Of a stretch of 7,406 bases of DNA, positions 1 through 6,486 are shown in pieces (position 1 is the first letter of the stretch; each line of letters starts with the position of its first letter). Both the position numbers and the translations under genes were made by a program. The notes under the pieces are model-generated. The model worked only from the letters and a program-made list of their open reading frames with translations, searched no databases and was not told the origin of the DNA. Source of the stretch: JBOGHU01 sp050742255 (lineage in GTDB: Bacteria > Actinomycetota > Acidimicrobiia > Acidimicrobiales > CADCSY01); contig JBOGHU010000001.1 in the NCBI GenBank assembly GCA_050742255.1, positions 1 to 7,406 on the forward strand, in the 5' to 3' direction.

Positions 1-79
1 GCGCTCTCCTGGTCACCCAGCGTCGCTGACCGACGTCTCGTGACCGGAAAGCCCGGTCCGCCCGGCGCTCCCCCGCCCG
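1..79. repeat. Hairpin repeat, unit 1 of tandem array
   Basis: First unit of a short tandem array. The outer stem pairs GCTCTCCTGGTCAC (3-16) with GTGACCGGAAAGC (40-52), with one bulged T (10) and one C/A mismatch. Inside it CGTCG (21-25) pairs with CGACG (31-35) around a 5-base loop. A linker (53-79) joins it to the next unit. Bases 1-64 are identical to the start of unit 2. The array begins at the window edge, so more units may lie to the left. It lies downstream of the minus-strand sigma gene. Function unknown: a REP-like element or terminator array are the obvious options. Confidence 0.85.
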
Positions 80-172
80 GCGCTCTCCTGGTCACCCAGC
101 GTCGCTGACCGACGTCTCGTGACCGGAAAGCCCGGTCCGCCCGGCGCTCCCCGGTCACCCAGCCCCCGCCCG
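80..172. repeat. Hairpin repeat, unit 2 of tandem array
   Basis: Second unit, starting 79 bp after the first, with the same outer stem (82-95 with 119-131) and inner stem (100-104 with 110-114). Its linker is 14 bp longer than that of unit 1, because it contains a truncated piece of the repeat (144-163) that has the left arm and CCCAGC but no right arm. The near-perfect identity of units 1 and 2 points to recent duplication. Confidence 0.85.
144..163. repeat. Truncated copy of the hairpin repeat
   Basis: GCGCTCCCCGGTCACCCAGC matches the left arm of the repeat with small changes and then stops before the inner stem. In unit 1 the matching linker position (65-79) lacks the 14 bp holding GGTCACCCAG. 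This looks like the remnant of a partial duplication or deletion within the array. It cannot form the hairpin alone. Confidence 0.6.
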
Positions 173-223
173 GCGCTCTCCGGTCACCCAGCGTCGCTGA
201 CCGACGTCCCGTGACCGGAAAGC
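173..223. repeat. Hairpin repeat, unit 3 of tandem array
   Basis: Third full unit. GCTCTCCGGTCAC (175-187) pairs with GTGACCGGAAAGC (211-223) over 13 positions with one C/A mismatch. It lacks the bulged T of units 1 and 2, so the stem is cleaner. The inner CGTCG/CGACG stem is kept, and one loop-side base differs (CCC in place of CTC before the right arm). It is the unit nearest to the sigma gene and is followed directly by a G-run tract. Confidence 0.85.
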
Positions 224-227
224 CCCT

Positions 228-248
228 GGGGGGCGGGGCGGGGGCGGG
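228..248 (+). other. G-quadruplex-type G-run tract
   Basis: Four G runs of 6, 4, 5 and 3 bases are separated by single C residues. This fits the standard G-quadruplex pattern with one-base loops, the class generally found most stable. The G-rich strand is the plus strand, which is the template strand for any transcript running out of the minus-strand sigma gene. It lies about 40 bp past that gene's stop, so it could stall polymerase. The motif is seen directly; folding and function are inference. Confidence 0.6.
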
Positions 249-261
249 CCAGGCGCGCGGG

Positions 262-286
262 GCGGGGTGGGCCCGCCGGGCCCCGC
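262..286 (-). terminator. Candidate hairpin terminator after the sigma gene
   Basis: Read on the minus strand, directly after the TGA stop, GCGGGGCCC can pair with GGG plus CCCCGC around a GGC loop, with four unpaired bases in the right arm. The hairpin is very GC-rich and starts at the stop codon. No U tract follows. High-GC actinobacteria are often proposed to use hairpins without U tracts for termination, so this is plausible but unproven. Confidence 0.35.
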
Positions 287-1276
287 TCAGACAGCCAGCA
301 GGTCGCGTGCGCCGGTGTCGCTCGAGGGGTGCCGCAGCTTCGACATGGCCCGGGCCTCGATCTGGCGTATGCGCTCCCGGGTCAGGTTGAAGTGCTCGCC
401 GACCTCCTCGAGGGTGCGGGGCTCACCCCGGTCCAGCCCGAAGCGGAGCTTGAGGATCTCGCGCTCCCGCTCGTCGAGGGGGGCCAGCAGGCGGGCGATC
501 TCCTCGGGCAGCAGGGCGGTGGCGGCCACCTCGAAGGGAGACTCGGCGGCGCGGTCCTCCACCACGTCGCCCAGCTCGGCGTCCCCGTCCTCCCGCAGTG
601 GCTCCGACAGGGAGAGGGGCTCGGCGGCGAAGCGCAGGGCCTCGGTCACCTTCTCCTCGGGCATCTCCACCTCGGCCGAGAGCTCACCCAGGGTCGCCGC
701 CCGACCCAGCTTGAGCTCCAGTCGGGACCGGGCCTTCTGCAGTCGGGCCAGCGTGTCGCCGGCGTGGACAGGGAGGCGGATGGTGCGGCCGGTGTTGGCG
801 ATGCCCCGGGTGATGGCCTGGCGGATCCACCAGGTGGCGTAGGTGGAGAACTTGAAGCCCTTGCGCCAGTCGAACTTCTCCACCGCGTGCATGAGGCCGA
901 GGTTGCCCTCCTGGATGAGGTCGAGCAGGGGCAGCCCCGACGCCTGGTACTTCTTGGCGATCGAGACGACCAACCGCAGGTTCGACTGCACGAAGGTCCG
1001 CTCGGCCCGCTCGCCGGAGCGGGCGACCCGGCGGAGCTCCCGCTTCTTGGCCGGGCTGGCGTCCCTGGTGCGGGCCAGGGCCGACCTGGCCTCGTTGCCA
1101 GCCTCGATGGATTGGGCCAGGTGCACCTCGTCGTCCTTGGTGAGCAGCGGGTACTGCCCGATGTCGGTGAGGTACAACCGGACGAGGTCTTCCTCGTCTC
1201 GCTCGACACGCTCCTTGGCCAAGGTCTCCTTCTCCATCTCGGAGTCTGGGTCCTGGGTGAGGCACGAGTACCGCAC
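287..1276 (-). CDS. RNA polymerase sigma-70 family factor, group 2 (SigB-like)
   Basis: A 329-residue sigma factor that directs RNA polymerase to promoters. Regions in order: region 1.2 at about 29-60 (DLVRLYLTDIGQYPLLT), region 2 at about 92-162 with DLIQEGNLGLMHAVEKFD (119-136) and FKFSTYATWWIRQAITRGI (141-159), region 3 from RTIRLPVH (164-171) to about 245, and region 4 at 255-317 with helix-turn-helix TLEEVGEHFNLTRERIRQIE (288-307). Both classic sigma-70 signatures are intact. It lacks region 1.1 and the long acidic N-terminus of actinobacterial primary sigma factors, and its length is close to that of mycobacterial SigB, so group 2 is favoured over the essential primary factor. The start is GTG; an in-frame ATG at 1237 (residue 14) is possible, and neither has a good Shine-Dalgarno sequence. 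It follows the 203-residue gene by 79 bp on the same strand. The exact paralogue cannot be settled from one window. Confidence 0.93.
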   Translation of the reverse strand: MRYSCLTQDPDSEMEKETLAKERVERDEEDLVRLYLTDIGQYPLLTKDDEVHLAQSIEAGNEARSALARTRDASPAKKRELRRVARSGERAERTFVQSNLRLVVSIAKKYQASGLPLLDLIQEGNLGLMHAVEKFDWRKGFKFSTYATWWIRQAITRGIANTGRTIRLPVHAGDTLARLQKARSRLELKLGRAATLGELSAEVEMPEEKVTEALRFAAEPLSLSEPLREDGDAELGDVVEDRAAESPFEVAATALLPEEIARLLAPLDEREREILKLRFGLDRGEPRTLEEVGEHFNLTRERIRQIEARAMSKLRHPSSDTGARDLLAV

Positions 1277-1355
1277 GCCGACGACGCCGATGGCGGCGCT
1301 TCCACGACCACGATACCGATCGGGTCAAGACTAGCCGTCCCGCAGGCGACCGAGG
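1277..1355 (-). promoter_or_regulatory. 79-bp gap upstream of the sigma gene, possible promoter
   Basis: This is the largest gap in the minus-strand gene set and the likeliest place for a separate sigma-gene promoter. On the minus strand TAGTCT (1333-1328) fits the TAnnnT -10 pattern, and TTGACC (1328-1323) resembles a -35 box. They overlap by one base, so they cannot be one promoter. No convincing -35 precedes the first, and no good -10 follows the second at 16-18 bp. I see candidates but no clean promoter. Confidence 0.25.
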
Positions 1356-1967
1356 TCAGCCACCGATCTCCGTGGACGTGGTCGCCGGCGGAGCTCCGGG
1401 GAGGAGCCCCGTCTCGACCACCAAGCGCTCGAGGTGGGCCTGGCGGGCCGCGGCGGCGTCTGCGTCGTCGCCGTCCCGCACGAGGGCCTGGACCAGCCAC
1501 TCGCCGCCGGCCCACTCGTCGAGCTCGTCGCGAAGGGTGAGCCGGAGGGCCCGGACGACGGGGCCGTCGCTCACCGGCGACGTCCGGCGCAGGTGCTCGG
1601 CGTAGGCCCCGACCATCCGGGGCACCACCACCCGGTATGCGGCGACCAGCCGCCCGAGGGTGTGGCCGGGGCCGACAGGTCCGGCCAGCGCCTCCGCCAG
1701 GGCGGCGCCCCCGCCAGGGGGGTCGGGGGGGTCGCTGCCATCGTGCACCCGCTGCCACAGCTCGGCGTGCCAGGCGTGGTGAGGGCCGTGGGTGGCGAGG
1801 TGGAGCTTGACGTCGGGCTCGACCACGGTGGCGACCCACCCGCCCAGGACCTCGAAGAGGACGCGCTCCACCTCGGCGTACCGCCGAGCCAGGCGAACCG
1901 AGGCCGCCAGGGTGAGGGCGGGGGCGGCGTCCGCGCCTCCGACGGGCTCCTCCGGTCCGAGCGGCAT
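1356..1967 (-). CDS. Uncharacterised helical protein, possibly ferritin-like
   Basis: A 203-residue protein that I do not recognise as a named family. The first 20 residues are low-complexity. Four helical stretches can be proposed: about 22-48 (RLARRYAEVERVLFEVLGGW), 52-76 (with THGPHHAWHAELWQRVH), 103-128 (YRVVVPRMVGAYAEHL) and 135-163 (LRLTLRDELDEWAGGEWLVQ). Glu35 and Glu39, a cluster of His60, His63, His64, His67 and Glu69, Glu124/His125, and Glu148/Glu151 could supply metal ligands in a ferritin-like four-helix bundle. That reading is inference and exact ligand spacing is not established. No signal peptide or membrane segment is seen. It starts with ATG 12 bp after the nadE stop and lies before the sigma gene, so it is probably co-transcribed with nadE. 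The coding call rests on position, spacing and sensible amino-acid use. Confidence 0.75.
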   Translation of the reverse strand: MPLGPEEPVGGADAAPALTLAASVRLARRYAEVERVLFEVLGGWVATVVEPDVKLHLATHGPHHAWHAELWQRVHDGSDPPDPPGGGAALAEALAGPVGPGHTLGRLVAAYRVVVPRMVGAYAEHLRRTSPVSDGPVVRALRLTLRDELDEWAGGEWLVQALVRDGDDADAAAARQAHLERLVVETGLLPGAPPATTSTEIGG

Positions 1968-1979
1968 CGGCCGGCGAGG

Positions 1980-3722
1980 CTACCCCCGGTAGCGGTTGGT
2001 GATCGGAAGGCGCCGGTCCTTGCCGAACGCCTTGGCCGTCACCCGCACACCGGGGGGGGTCTGGCGGCGCTTGTACTCGGCCCGGTCCACCAGGCTCACC
2101 ACGCGGGCCACCAGCTCGGCGTCGAAGCCCTCCGCGATCAGCTCGGCGCTGGTCCGATCGTCCTCCACGTAGGCGGCGAGGATGGGGTCGAGCACCTCGT
2201 AGGCGGGCAGGGACTCGTCGTCGCGCTGGTGGGGCCGCAGCTCCGCCGACGGTGGCTTGGTAAGCACCGTCTCGGGGATCAGGTCCCGCCCGGCTCGGCG
2301 GTTGCGTTCCCGGCACAGGGCGTACACCATCGTCTTGGGCACGTCCTTGATCACCGCGAACCCCCCGGCCGTGTCGCCGTAGAGGGTGGAGAAGCCCACC
2401 GCCGCCTCGCTCTTGTTCCCCGTGGCCAGCACCAGCCAGCCGTGCTCGTTGGACAGGGCCATGAGGAGCACGCCCCGGATCCGGCTCTGGACGTTCTCCT
2501 CGGTGAGGGTGGGGGGGCGGTCCCCCAGGTGCGGCCGCAGCATCTCGAGGAGGGCGCCGTGAGCGGGCTCGATCGGCACCGACCGGAAGTCGACGCCCAG
2601 CCGCTCGGCCAGGAGACGGGCGTCATCCACCGAGCCGGCGCTGGAGAACCGGGACGGCATCGACACGCCGTGCACCCGGTGAGGGCCCAGGGCATCGCTG
2701 GCCACCACGGTGACCAGCGAGGAGTCGACCCCTCCCGACATGCCGACGACCACTTCGGTGAAGCCGTTCTTGACCACGTAGTCCCGGGTCCCCAGCACCA
2801 GGGCCTGGTAGACCTCCGCCACCGGATCGAGGGCGGGCGCCACCGTGGCCGCCACGCGCTCGCCCGGAGCGCGGACGGGCGCCTCGGCGGTGACGACGAC
2901 CACGGGAAGCGGCTCGGCCCCGGCGCCCCCCCGTGGGTCGAGGAGGCGCTTGCGGAACGCGGGCTGGACCCCCACGTCGACCACCATCACGTCCTCGGCG
3001 AACTGGGGGGCCCGGGCCAGCAGCGTGCCGTCGGGCCCCATCACCATCGAGGCACCGTCGAAGACCAGCTCGTCCTGACCGCCCACCTGGTTCACGTAGA
3101 CGACCACACAGGAGGCGTCGGCCGCCCGCACCGCCAGCATCCGCTCCCGCTCCGCCAGCCGCCCCGCGGCGTAGGGGGAGGCGTTGAGGTTCACCACCAG
3201 CTCCGCCCCTCCTGCCGCCGCCTCGGCGACCGGCCCGAGCGGATCCCAGGCGTCCTCGCAGATCGACAAGCCAACCCGCACCCCCCCGACCAGGAACAGC
3301 GACAGGTCCTCCCGACCGGGGGTGAAGTAGCGCTGCTCGTCGAACACGGCGTAGTTGGGCAGCCGGCGCTTGCGGTACCTCCCCCGCACCGCCCCACCAG
3401 CGCACACCGCCGCCGCGTTGTGGAGGTCCAGGCCCGCTTCGACGTACCCCACCACCGCCGCGCAACGGCCGCTGCGGGAGGCCACGGCGTCGAGGGCCCG
3501 GTGGTTGTCGGCCACGAAGCCGGGCTTGAGGAGCAGGTCCTCGGGGGGGTAGCCAGTCACGGCCAGCTCGGGCAGCACGGCCAGGTCGCACTCCGCCTCC
3601 TCGGCGGTGCCCAGGCAGTCGAGGATCCGGGTCACGTTGCCTTCGAGGTCGCCGACCACGGTGTTGACCTGGCACAGGGCGACACGGAGCAGGTTCACGT
3701 CGCCGTGATGGTACCGCCACAC
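1980..3722 (-). CDS. nadE: Glutamine-dependent NAD+ synthetase
   Basis: Catalyses the last step of NAD+ synthesis: nicotinate adenine dinucleotide + ATP + glutamine give NAD+. The N-terminal nitrilase-type glutaminase domain (about 11-270) shows the full triad: Glu52 in LPELAVTGYPPED, Lys118 in YRKRRLPNY and Cys155 in GLSICEDAW. Ammonia then passes to the C-terminal synthetase domain (about 300-580), with PP-loop SGGVDSS at 329-335 and conserved stretches LATGNKSE (432-439) and STLYGDTAGGFAVIKDVPKT (445-464). Length fits the shorter bacterial two-domain NadE. Numbering uses the GTG at 3722. An in-frame GTG at 3698 (residue 9), just before LLRVALCQVN where family similarity begins, is the likelier start and gives 572 residues. 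A -10-like TACCAT lies 9 bases upstream of it, which suits a near-leaderless mRNA. The gene is divergent from glnE and heads the probable operon with the next two genes. Confidence 0.96.
   Translation of the reverse strand: MWRYHHGDVNLLRVALCQVNTVVGDLEGNVTRILDCLGTAEEAECDLAVLPELAVTGYPPEDLLLKPGFVADNHRALDAVASRSGRCAAVVGYVEAGLDLHNAAAVCAGGAVRGRYRKRRLPNYAVFDEQRYFTPGREDLSLFLVGGVRVGLSICEDAWDPLGPVAEAAAGGAELVVNLNASPYAAGRLAERERMLAVRAADASCVVVYVNQVGGQDELVFDGASMVMGPDGTLLARAPQFAEDVMVVDVGVQPAFRKRLLDPRGGAGAEPLPVVVVTAEAPVRAPGERVAATVAPALDPVAEVYQALVLGTRDYVVKNGFTEVVVGMSGGVDSSLVTVVASDALGPHRVHGVSMPSRFSSAGSVDDARLLAERLGVDFRSVPIEPAHGALLEMLRPHLGDRPPTLTEENVQSRIRGVLLMALSNEHGWLVLATGNKSEAAVGFSTLYGDTAGGFAVIKDVPKTMVYALCRERNRRAGRDLIPETVLTKPPSAELRPHQRDDESLPAYEVLDPILAAYVEDDRTSAELIAEGFDAELVARVVSLVDRAEYKRRQTPPGVRVTAKAFGKDRRLPITNRYRG
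3708..3713 (-). promoter_or_regulatory. Candidate -10 box for nadE
   Basis: On the minus strand TACCAT fits TAnnnT and ends 9 bases before the GTG at 3698, placing transcription start within about three bases of that codon. No good -35 is visible (GGTCAT at 17-bp spacing is poor). If real, the site falls inside the longer reading frame from 3722 and argues for the 3698 start. It overlaps the short region that must also serve glnE. Confidence 0.35.
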
Positions 3723-3730
3723 TTGGTGCC

Positions 3731-6430
3731 ATGACCCGGATCGAAGTGGGGGGCCAGGGCTCCCTCGCCGTCTCCATCGAGCGCTCGGCCGCGCCGGCCG
3801 CGGTCCGGGTCGCCCTGGCCCGCCTGGAGAGCGTCCATCCGGGGGTCACCGAGCGGCTGGAGGAGGACCCCGCCCTGGGGGGGGCGCTCGTGGCCACCTT
3901 CGCCGCCAGCCGGGCGCTGGCCCGCCTGCTCCAGACCGACCTCGAGGCCCTGGCCGTTCTCTCCGCCCTCGACACCCGGTCGCCGATGCCCGGCGGCGAC
4001 GGGCTCGACCCGGCAGCGCTGGGAGCGTGGAAGTCCCGGGAGTACCTGCGCATCGCCGTCCGGGACCTACTCGGTCTCGACGACCTCCCCGCCACCGGCG
4101 CCGCCCTGGCCCACCTGGCGACCGACGTGCTGGACGCCGCCTGCCGGCTGGCTGGCGCCGACGACCTGGTGGTGGTGGGCATGGGCAAGCTCGGGGGGAC
4201 CGAGCTCAACTACGCCAGCGACATCGACATCATGTTCGTCACCGGCGACGGCGCCACACCGACGTCGGCCGAGGCCGCCGCCCGCAGGGTCATGGGCACG
4301 GCCCGCAGGTGCTTCCGCGTCGACGCCAACCTGCGCCCCGAGGGACGGGACGGTCCCCTGGTGCGCACCGTCGAGTCGTACCGCGCCTACTGGGAGCGCT
4401 GGGCCCGGCCCTGGGAGTTCCAGGCGCTGCTGAAGGCCCGACCCGTCACCGGACCCCCCGAGCTGGCCCGGGACTTCGCTGCCGCCGCCGCCGCCCACCT
4501 GTGGGACCGCTCGCTCAGCGCCGACGACCTGCGGTCGCTGCGGGCCATGAAGGCTCGCGCCGAGGCCGATGTGGCCGGGCGGGGTGTGGCCGGACGGGAG
4601 CTGAAGCGGGGCGCGGGCGGGATCCGCGACATCGAGTTCTCGGTGCAGCTGCTCCAGCTCGTCCACGGGCGCCACGACCCGGCGCTTCGCTCGCCGAACA
4701 CCCTTCGCACCCTGGCCGAGCTGGCCGAGGCCGGCTACGTCGGCCCCGACGACGCCGGCTCCCTCGACCGCTGCTACCGGCTCCTGCGCACGGTGGAGCA
4801 CCGGGTGCAGCTGGTGGACGAGCTGGCTGAGCACGTCGTCCCCGAGGGCCCAGCCGACCGGGAGCGCCTGGCCCGGGTACTGGGCTTCCGGGACCGGCCC
4901 GAGGCCACCGCCCTGGTCGCGTTCGACGCCGAGCTGGCCAGGTGCCGCAGCACGGTACGGTCGATCCACGAGCGGCTGTACTTCCGCCCCCTGCTGGAGG
5001 CGTTCGCGGGCGGGCCCGGCACCCTCGGGCCGGAGGCGACCGAGACCAGGCTGGCGGCGTTCGGATTCACCGACGCGGCGCGGACCCGCCAGGCGGTGGA
5101 GGAGCTGACCCGCGGCCTGACCCGGTCGTCGCGGCTCATGCGCCAGCTCCTGCCCCTGCTCTTCGGCTGGCTGGCCGACAGCCCCGACCCCGACCGGGGC
5201 CTGCTGGGGCTGCGCACCCTGGCAGCGGGCGCCCGCCGGGAGCTGACCCGGGCGTTCCGCGAGTCGCCCGAGGTGGCCCGGCGGCTGTGCTGCCTGCTGG
5301 GCACCAGCCGGCTCCTCGGCGAGCTGCTCGGGCACAACCCCGACCTCATCCCCACCCTGGCCGACGGCCCCGGGCTCGCTCCCCGGGCCCCTGGTGCGCT
5401 GGCCGGGGAGGCCGCGGCCGCCCTCAACTGGCGGGAGCCGGGGGCCCGGCACCGGGCCCTCAAGCGCCTGGCGGAGCGCGAGCTGGTGCGCATCGCGGTG
5501 GCCGACGTGGTCGAGGGGGCCACCGTGGAGGACGTGGCCGGCGCCCTCACCACCCTGGCCGAGGCAACCGTGGAGGCCGCCGCCGAAGCGGTGGGCCTGA
5601 CCCTGCCGCTGGCGGTGGTGGCCATGGGCCGGTTCGGCGGTGCCGAGCTCTCCTACGCCAGCGACCTCGACGTGGTCTTCGTGTACGAGGGCAGCTCAGC
5701 GGCGGACTTCACCGAGGCCGAGCGCGTGGCCACCGCCCTGCTCGGCTTCGTGGGGGGAGAGTCCCGCCCGACCCGGATCTTCACCCTCGATCCCGGCCTC
5801 CGACCCGAGGGCCGACAGGGTCCGCTGGCGCGCAGCCTGGACGGGTTCGCCAGCTACTTCGAGCGGTGGGCCCAGGTGTGGGAGCGCCAGGCCATGCTGC
5901 GGGCCCGGCCCGTGGCCGGCGACCCCGAGCTGGGGCAGCGGTTCCTCGAGGCGGTGGCGCCCTTCGTTTGGGGAGAGCCCCTCGGCGCCGACGGCGTGCG
6001 GGAGATCCGCCGTATGAAGGCCCGGATCGAGCGGGAGCGGCTGCCGGCGGGCGAGGATCCCCAGTTCCACCTCAAGCTGGGCCGCGGATCGCTCTCCGAC
6101 GTCGAGTTCTGCGCCCAGCTCCTCCAGCTCCAGCACGGCGTGGCGGCGACGGGGACCATGGCCGCGCTCACCCGCCTGCACGCCGCCGGCGCCCTCGACA
6201 CCGACGACCTCGAGGTGCTGACCGAGGCCTACCGCTTCTGCGAGCGCACCCGGAACCGGCTCTACCTGGTCCAGGGGGCGGGAGGCGACGCCCTGCCCCA
6301 GGGGCCCGAGGACCTGGCCCGCCTGGCCCGGTCGCTGGACACCACCCCCACCGAGCTGCGGGAGCGGTACCGGCGGGTCACCCGGCGGGCCCGGGCGGTG
6401 GTGGAGCGGGTCTTCTACGGGCGCCGGTGA
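3731..6430 (+). CDS. glnE: Bifunctional glutamine synthetase adenylyltransferase/deadenylase
   Basis: An 899-residue GlnE that attaches AMP to glutamine synthetase to switch it off, and removes it to switch it on, following nitrogen status. Two nucleotidyltransferase domains are present. The N-terminal (deadenylylating) one has GMGKLGGTELNYASDID at 150-166 with Asp164 and Asp166, a third Asp at 198 in VDANLRPEGR, WERWARPWEFQALLKARP at 221-238, and GAGGIRDIEFSVQLLQL from 294. The C-terminal (adenylylating) one repeats this: AMGRFGGAELSYASDLD at 631-647 with Asp645 and Asp647, Asp687 in LDPGLRPEGR, FERWAQVWERQAMLRARP at 710-727, and LGRGSLSDVEFCAQLLQL from 783. A helical linker joins them. Both active sites look intact. 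It is somewhat shorter than E. coli GlnE (946), mostly by a short N-terminus. No Shine-Dalgarno precedes the ATG; a weak -10-like CACACT (3718-3723) 7 bases upstream would fit a leaderless mRNA. No glutamine synthetase gene is in the window. Confidence 0.97.
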   Translation: MTRIEVGGQGSLAVSIERSAAPAAVRVALARLESVHPGVTERLEEDPALGGALVATFAASRALARLLQTDLEALAVLSALDTRSPMPGGDGLDPAALGAWKSREYLRIAVRDLLGLDDLPATGAALAHLATDVLDAACRLAGADDLVVVGMGKLGGTELNYASDIDIMFVTGDGATPTSAEAAARRVMGTARRCFRVDANLRPEGRDGPLVRTVESYRAYWERWARPWEFQALLKARPVTGPPELARDFAAAAAAHLWDRSLSADDLRSLRAMKARAEADVAGRGVAGRELKRGAGGIRDIEFSVQLLQLVHGRHDPALRSPNTLRTLAELAEAGYVGPDDAGSLDRCYRLLRTVEHRVQLVDELAEHVVPEGPADRERLARVLGFRDRPEATALVAFDAELARCRSTVRSIHERLYFRPLLEAFAGGPGTLGPEATETRLAAFGFTDAARTRQAVEELTRGLTRSSRLMRQLLPLLFGWLADSPDPDRGLLGLRTLAAGARRELTRAFRESPEVARRLCCLLGTSRLLGELLGHNPDLIPTLADGPGLAPRAPGALAGEAAAALNWREPGARHRALKRLAERELVRIAVADVVEGATVEDVAGALTTLAEATVEAAAEAVGLTLPLAVVAMGRFGGAELSYASDLDVVFVYEGSSAADFTEAERVATALLGFVGGESRPTRIFTLDPGLRPEGRQGPLARSLDGFASYFERWAQVWERQAMLRARPVAGDPELGQRFLEAVAPFVWGEPLGADGVREIRRMKARIERERLPAGEDPQFHLKLGRGSLSDVEFCAQLLQLQHGVAATGTMAALTRLHAAGALDTDDLEVLTEAYRFCERTRNRLYLVQGAGGDALPQGPEDLARLARSLDTTPTELRERYRRVTRRARAVVERVFYGRR

Positions 6431-6452
6431 GGGCGGGGCGGGTGCCGAGCTC

Positions 6453-6465
6453 GCCCCCAGGGGGC
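6453..6465 (+). terminator. Short GC hairpin between glnE and the next gene
   Basis: GCCCCCAGGGGGC is a perfect inverted repeat that can form a 5-bp stem with a 3-base loop, 22 bp after the glnE stop. It has no U tract and is short, so it is at best a weak pause or terminator. glnE and the following gene (56-bp gap) may still be co-transcribed. Confidence 0.2.
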
Positions 6466-6475
6466 CGGACCCGGC

Positions 6476-6479
6476 AGGA
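6476..6479 (+). promoter_or_regulatory. Ribosome binding site deciding the start at 6487
   Basis: AGGA lies 7 bases before the ATG at 6487. It is the only reasonable Shine-Dalgarno match seen before a gene in this window. It supports this start over the much longer open frame running back through glnE, and suggests translation from a leadered mRNA, perhaps read through from glnE. Confidence 0.5.
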
Positions 6480-6486
6480 TGGGGTC

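Noticed and set aside
1..230. CRISPR array
   Set aside because: Units are 79-93 bp, what lies between the palindromic cores is also repeated rather than unique, and no cas genes are present.
1..230. Insertion sequence or phage attachment site
   Set aside because: No transposase or integrase gene lies in the window, and the repeats do not flank a mobile gene. The similar copy at 6992 brackets only housekeeping and surface genes, so a composite element is not supported.
1..286. tRNA or other known structured RNA gene
   Set aside because: The hairpins do not form a cloverleaf, there is no TTCGA-type T arm or CCA end, and I recognise no known RNA family.
329..1540. Long plus-strand open frame opposite the sigma gene
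   Set aside because: It lies antisense to a sigma-70 gene with every family motif. Its product is Gly/Leu/Val-rich with no domain, as expected from the complement of GC-biased codons.
646..2316. Minus-strand 556-codon open frame across sigma, the hypothetical gene and nadE
   Set aside because: It overlaps three better-supported genes in another frame, and its product is Arg/Pro/Gly-rich low-complexity sequence typical of a shifted frame in high-GC DNA.
1434..3734. Plus-strand 766-codon open frame opposite nadE
   Set aside because: Antisense to nadE, which has its complete catalytic triad and PP-loop. The product is His/Gly/Val/Gln-rich with no recognisable domain.
4067..5452. Minus-strand 461-codon open frame inside glnE
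   Set aside because: Antisense to intact glnE domains. Long stop-free antisense frames are expected at this GC content.
4942..6486. Upstream extension of the Pro/Thr protein frame through glnE
   Set aside because: This part is Arg/Pro/Gly-rich shadow sequence of glnE. Signal peptide, AGGA site and normal composition all begin at 6487.
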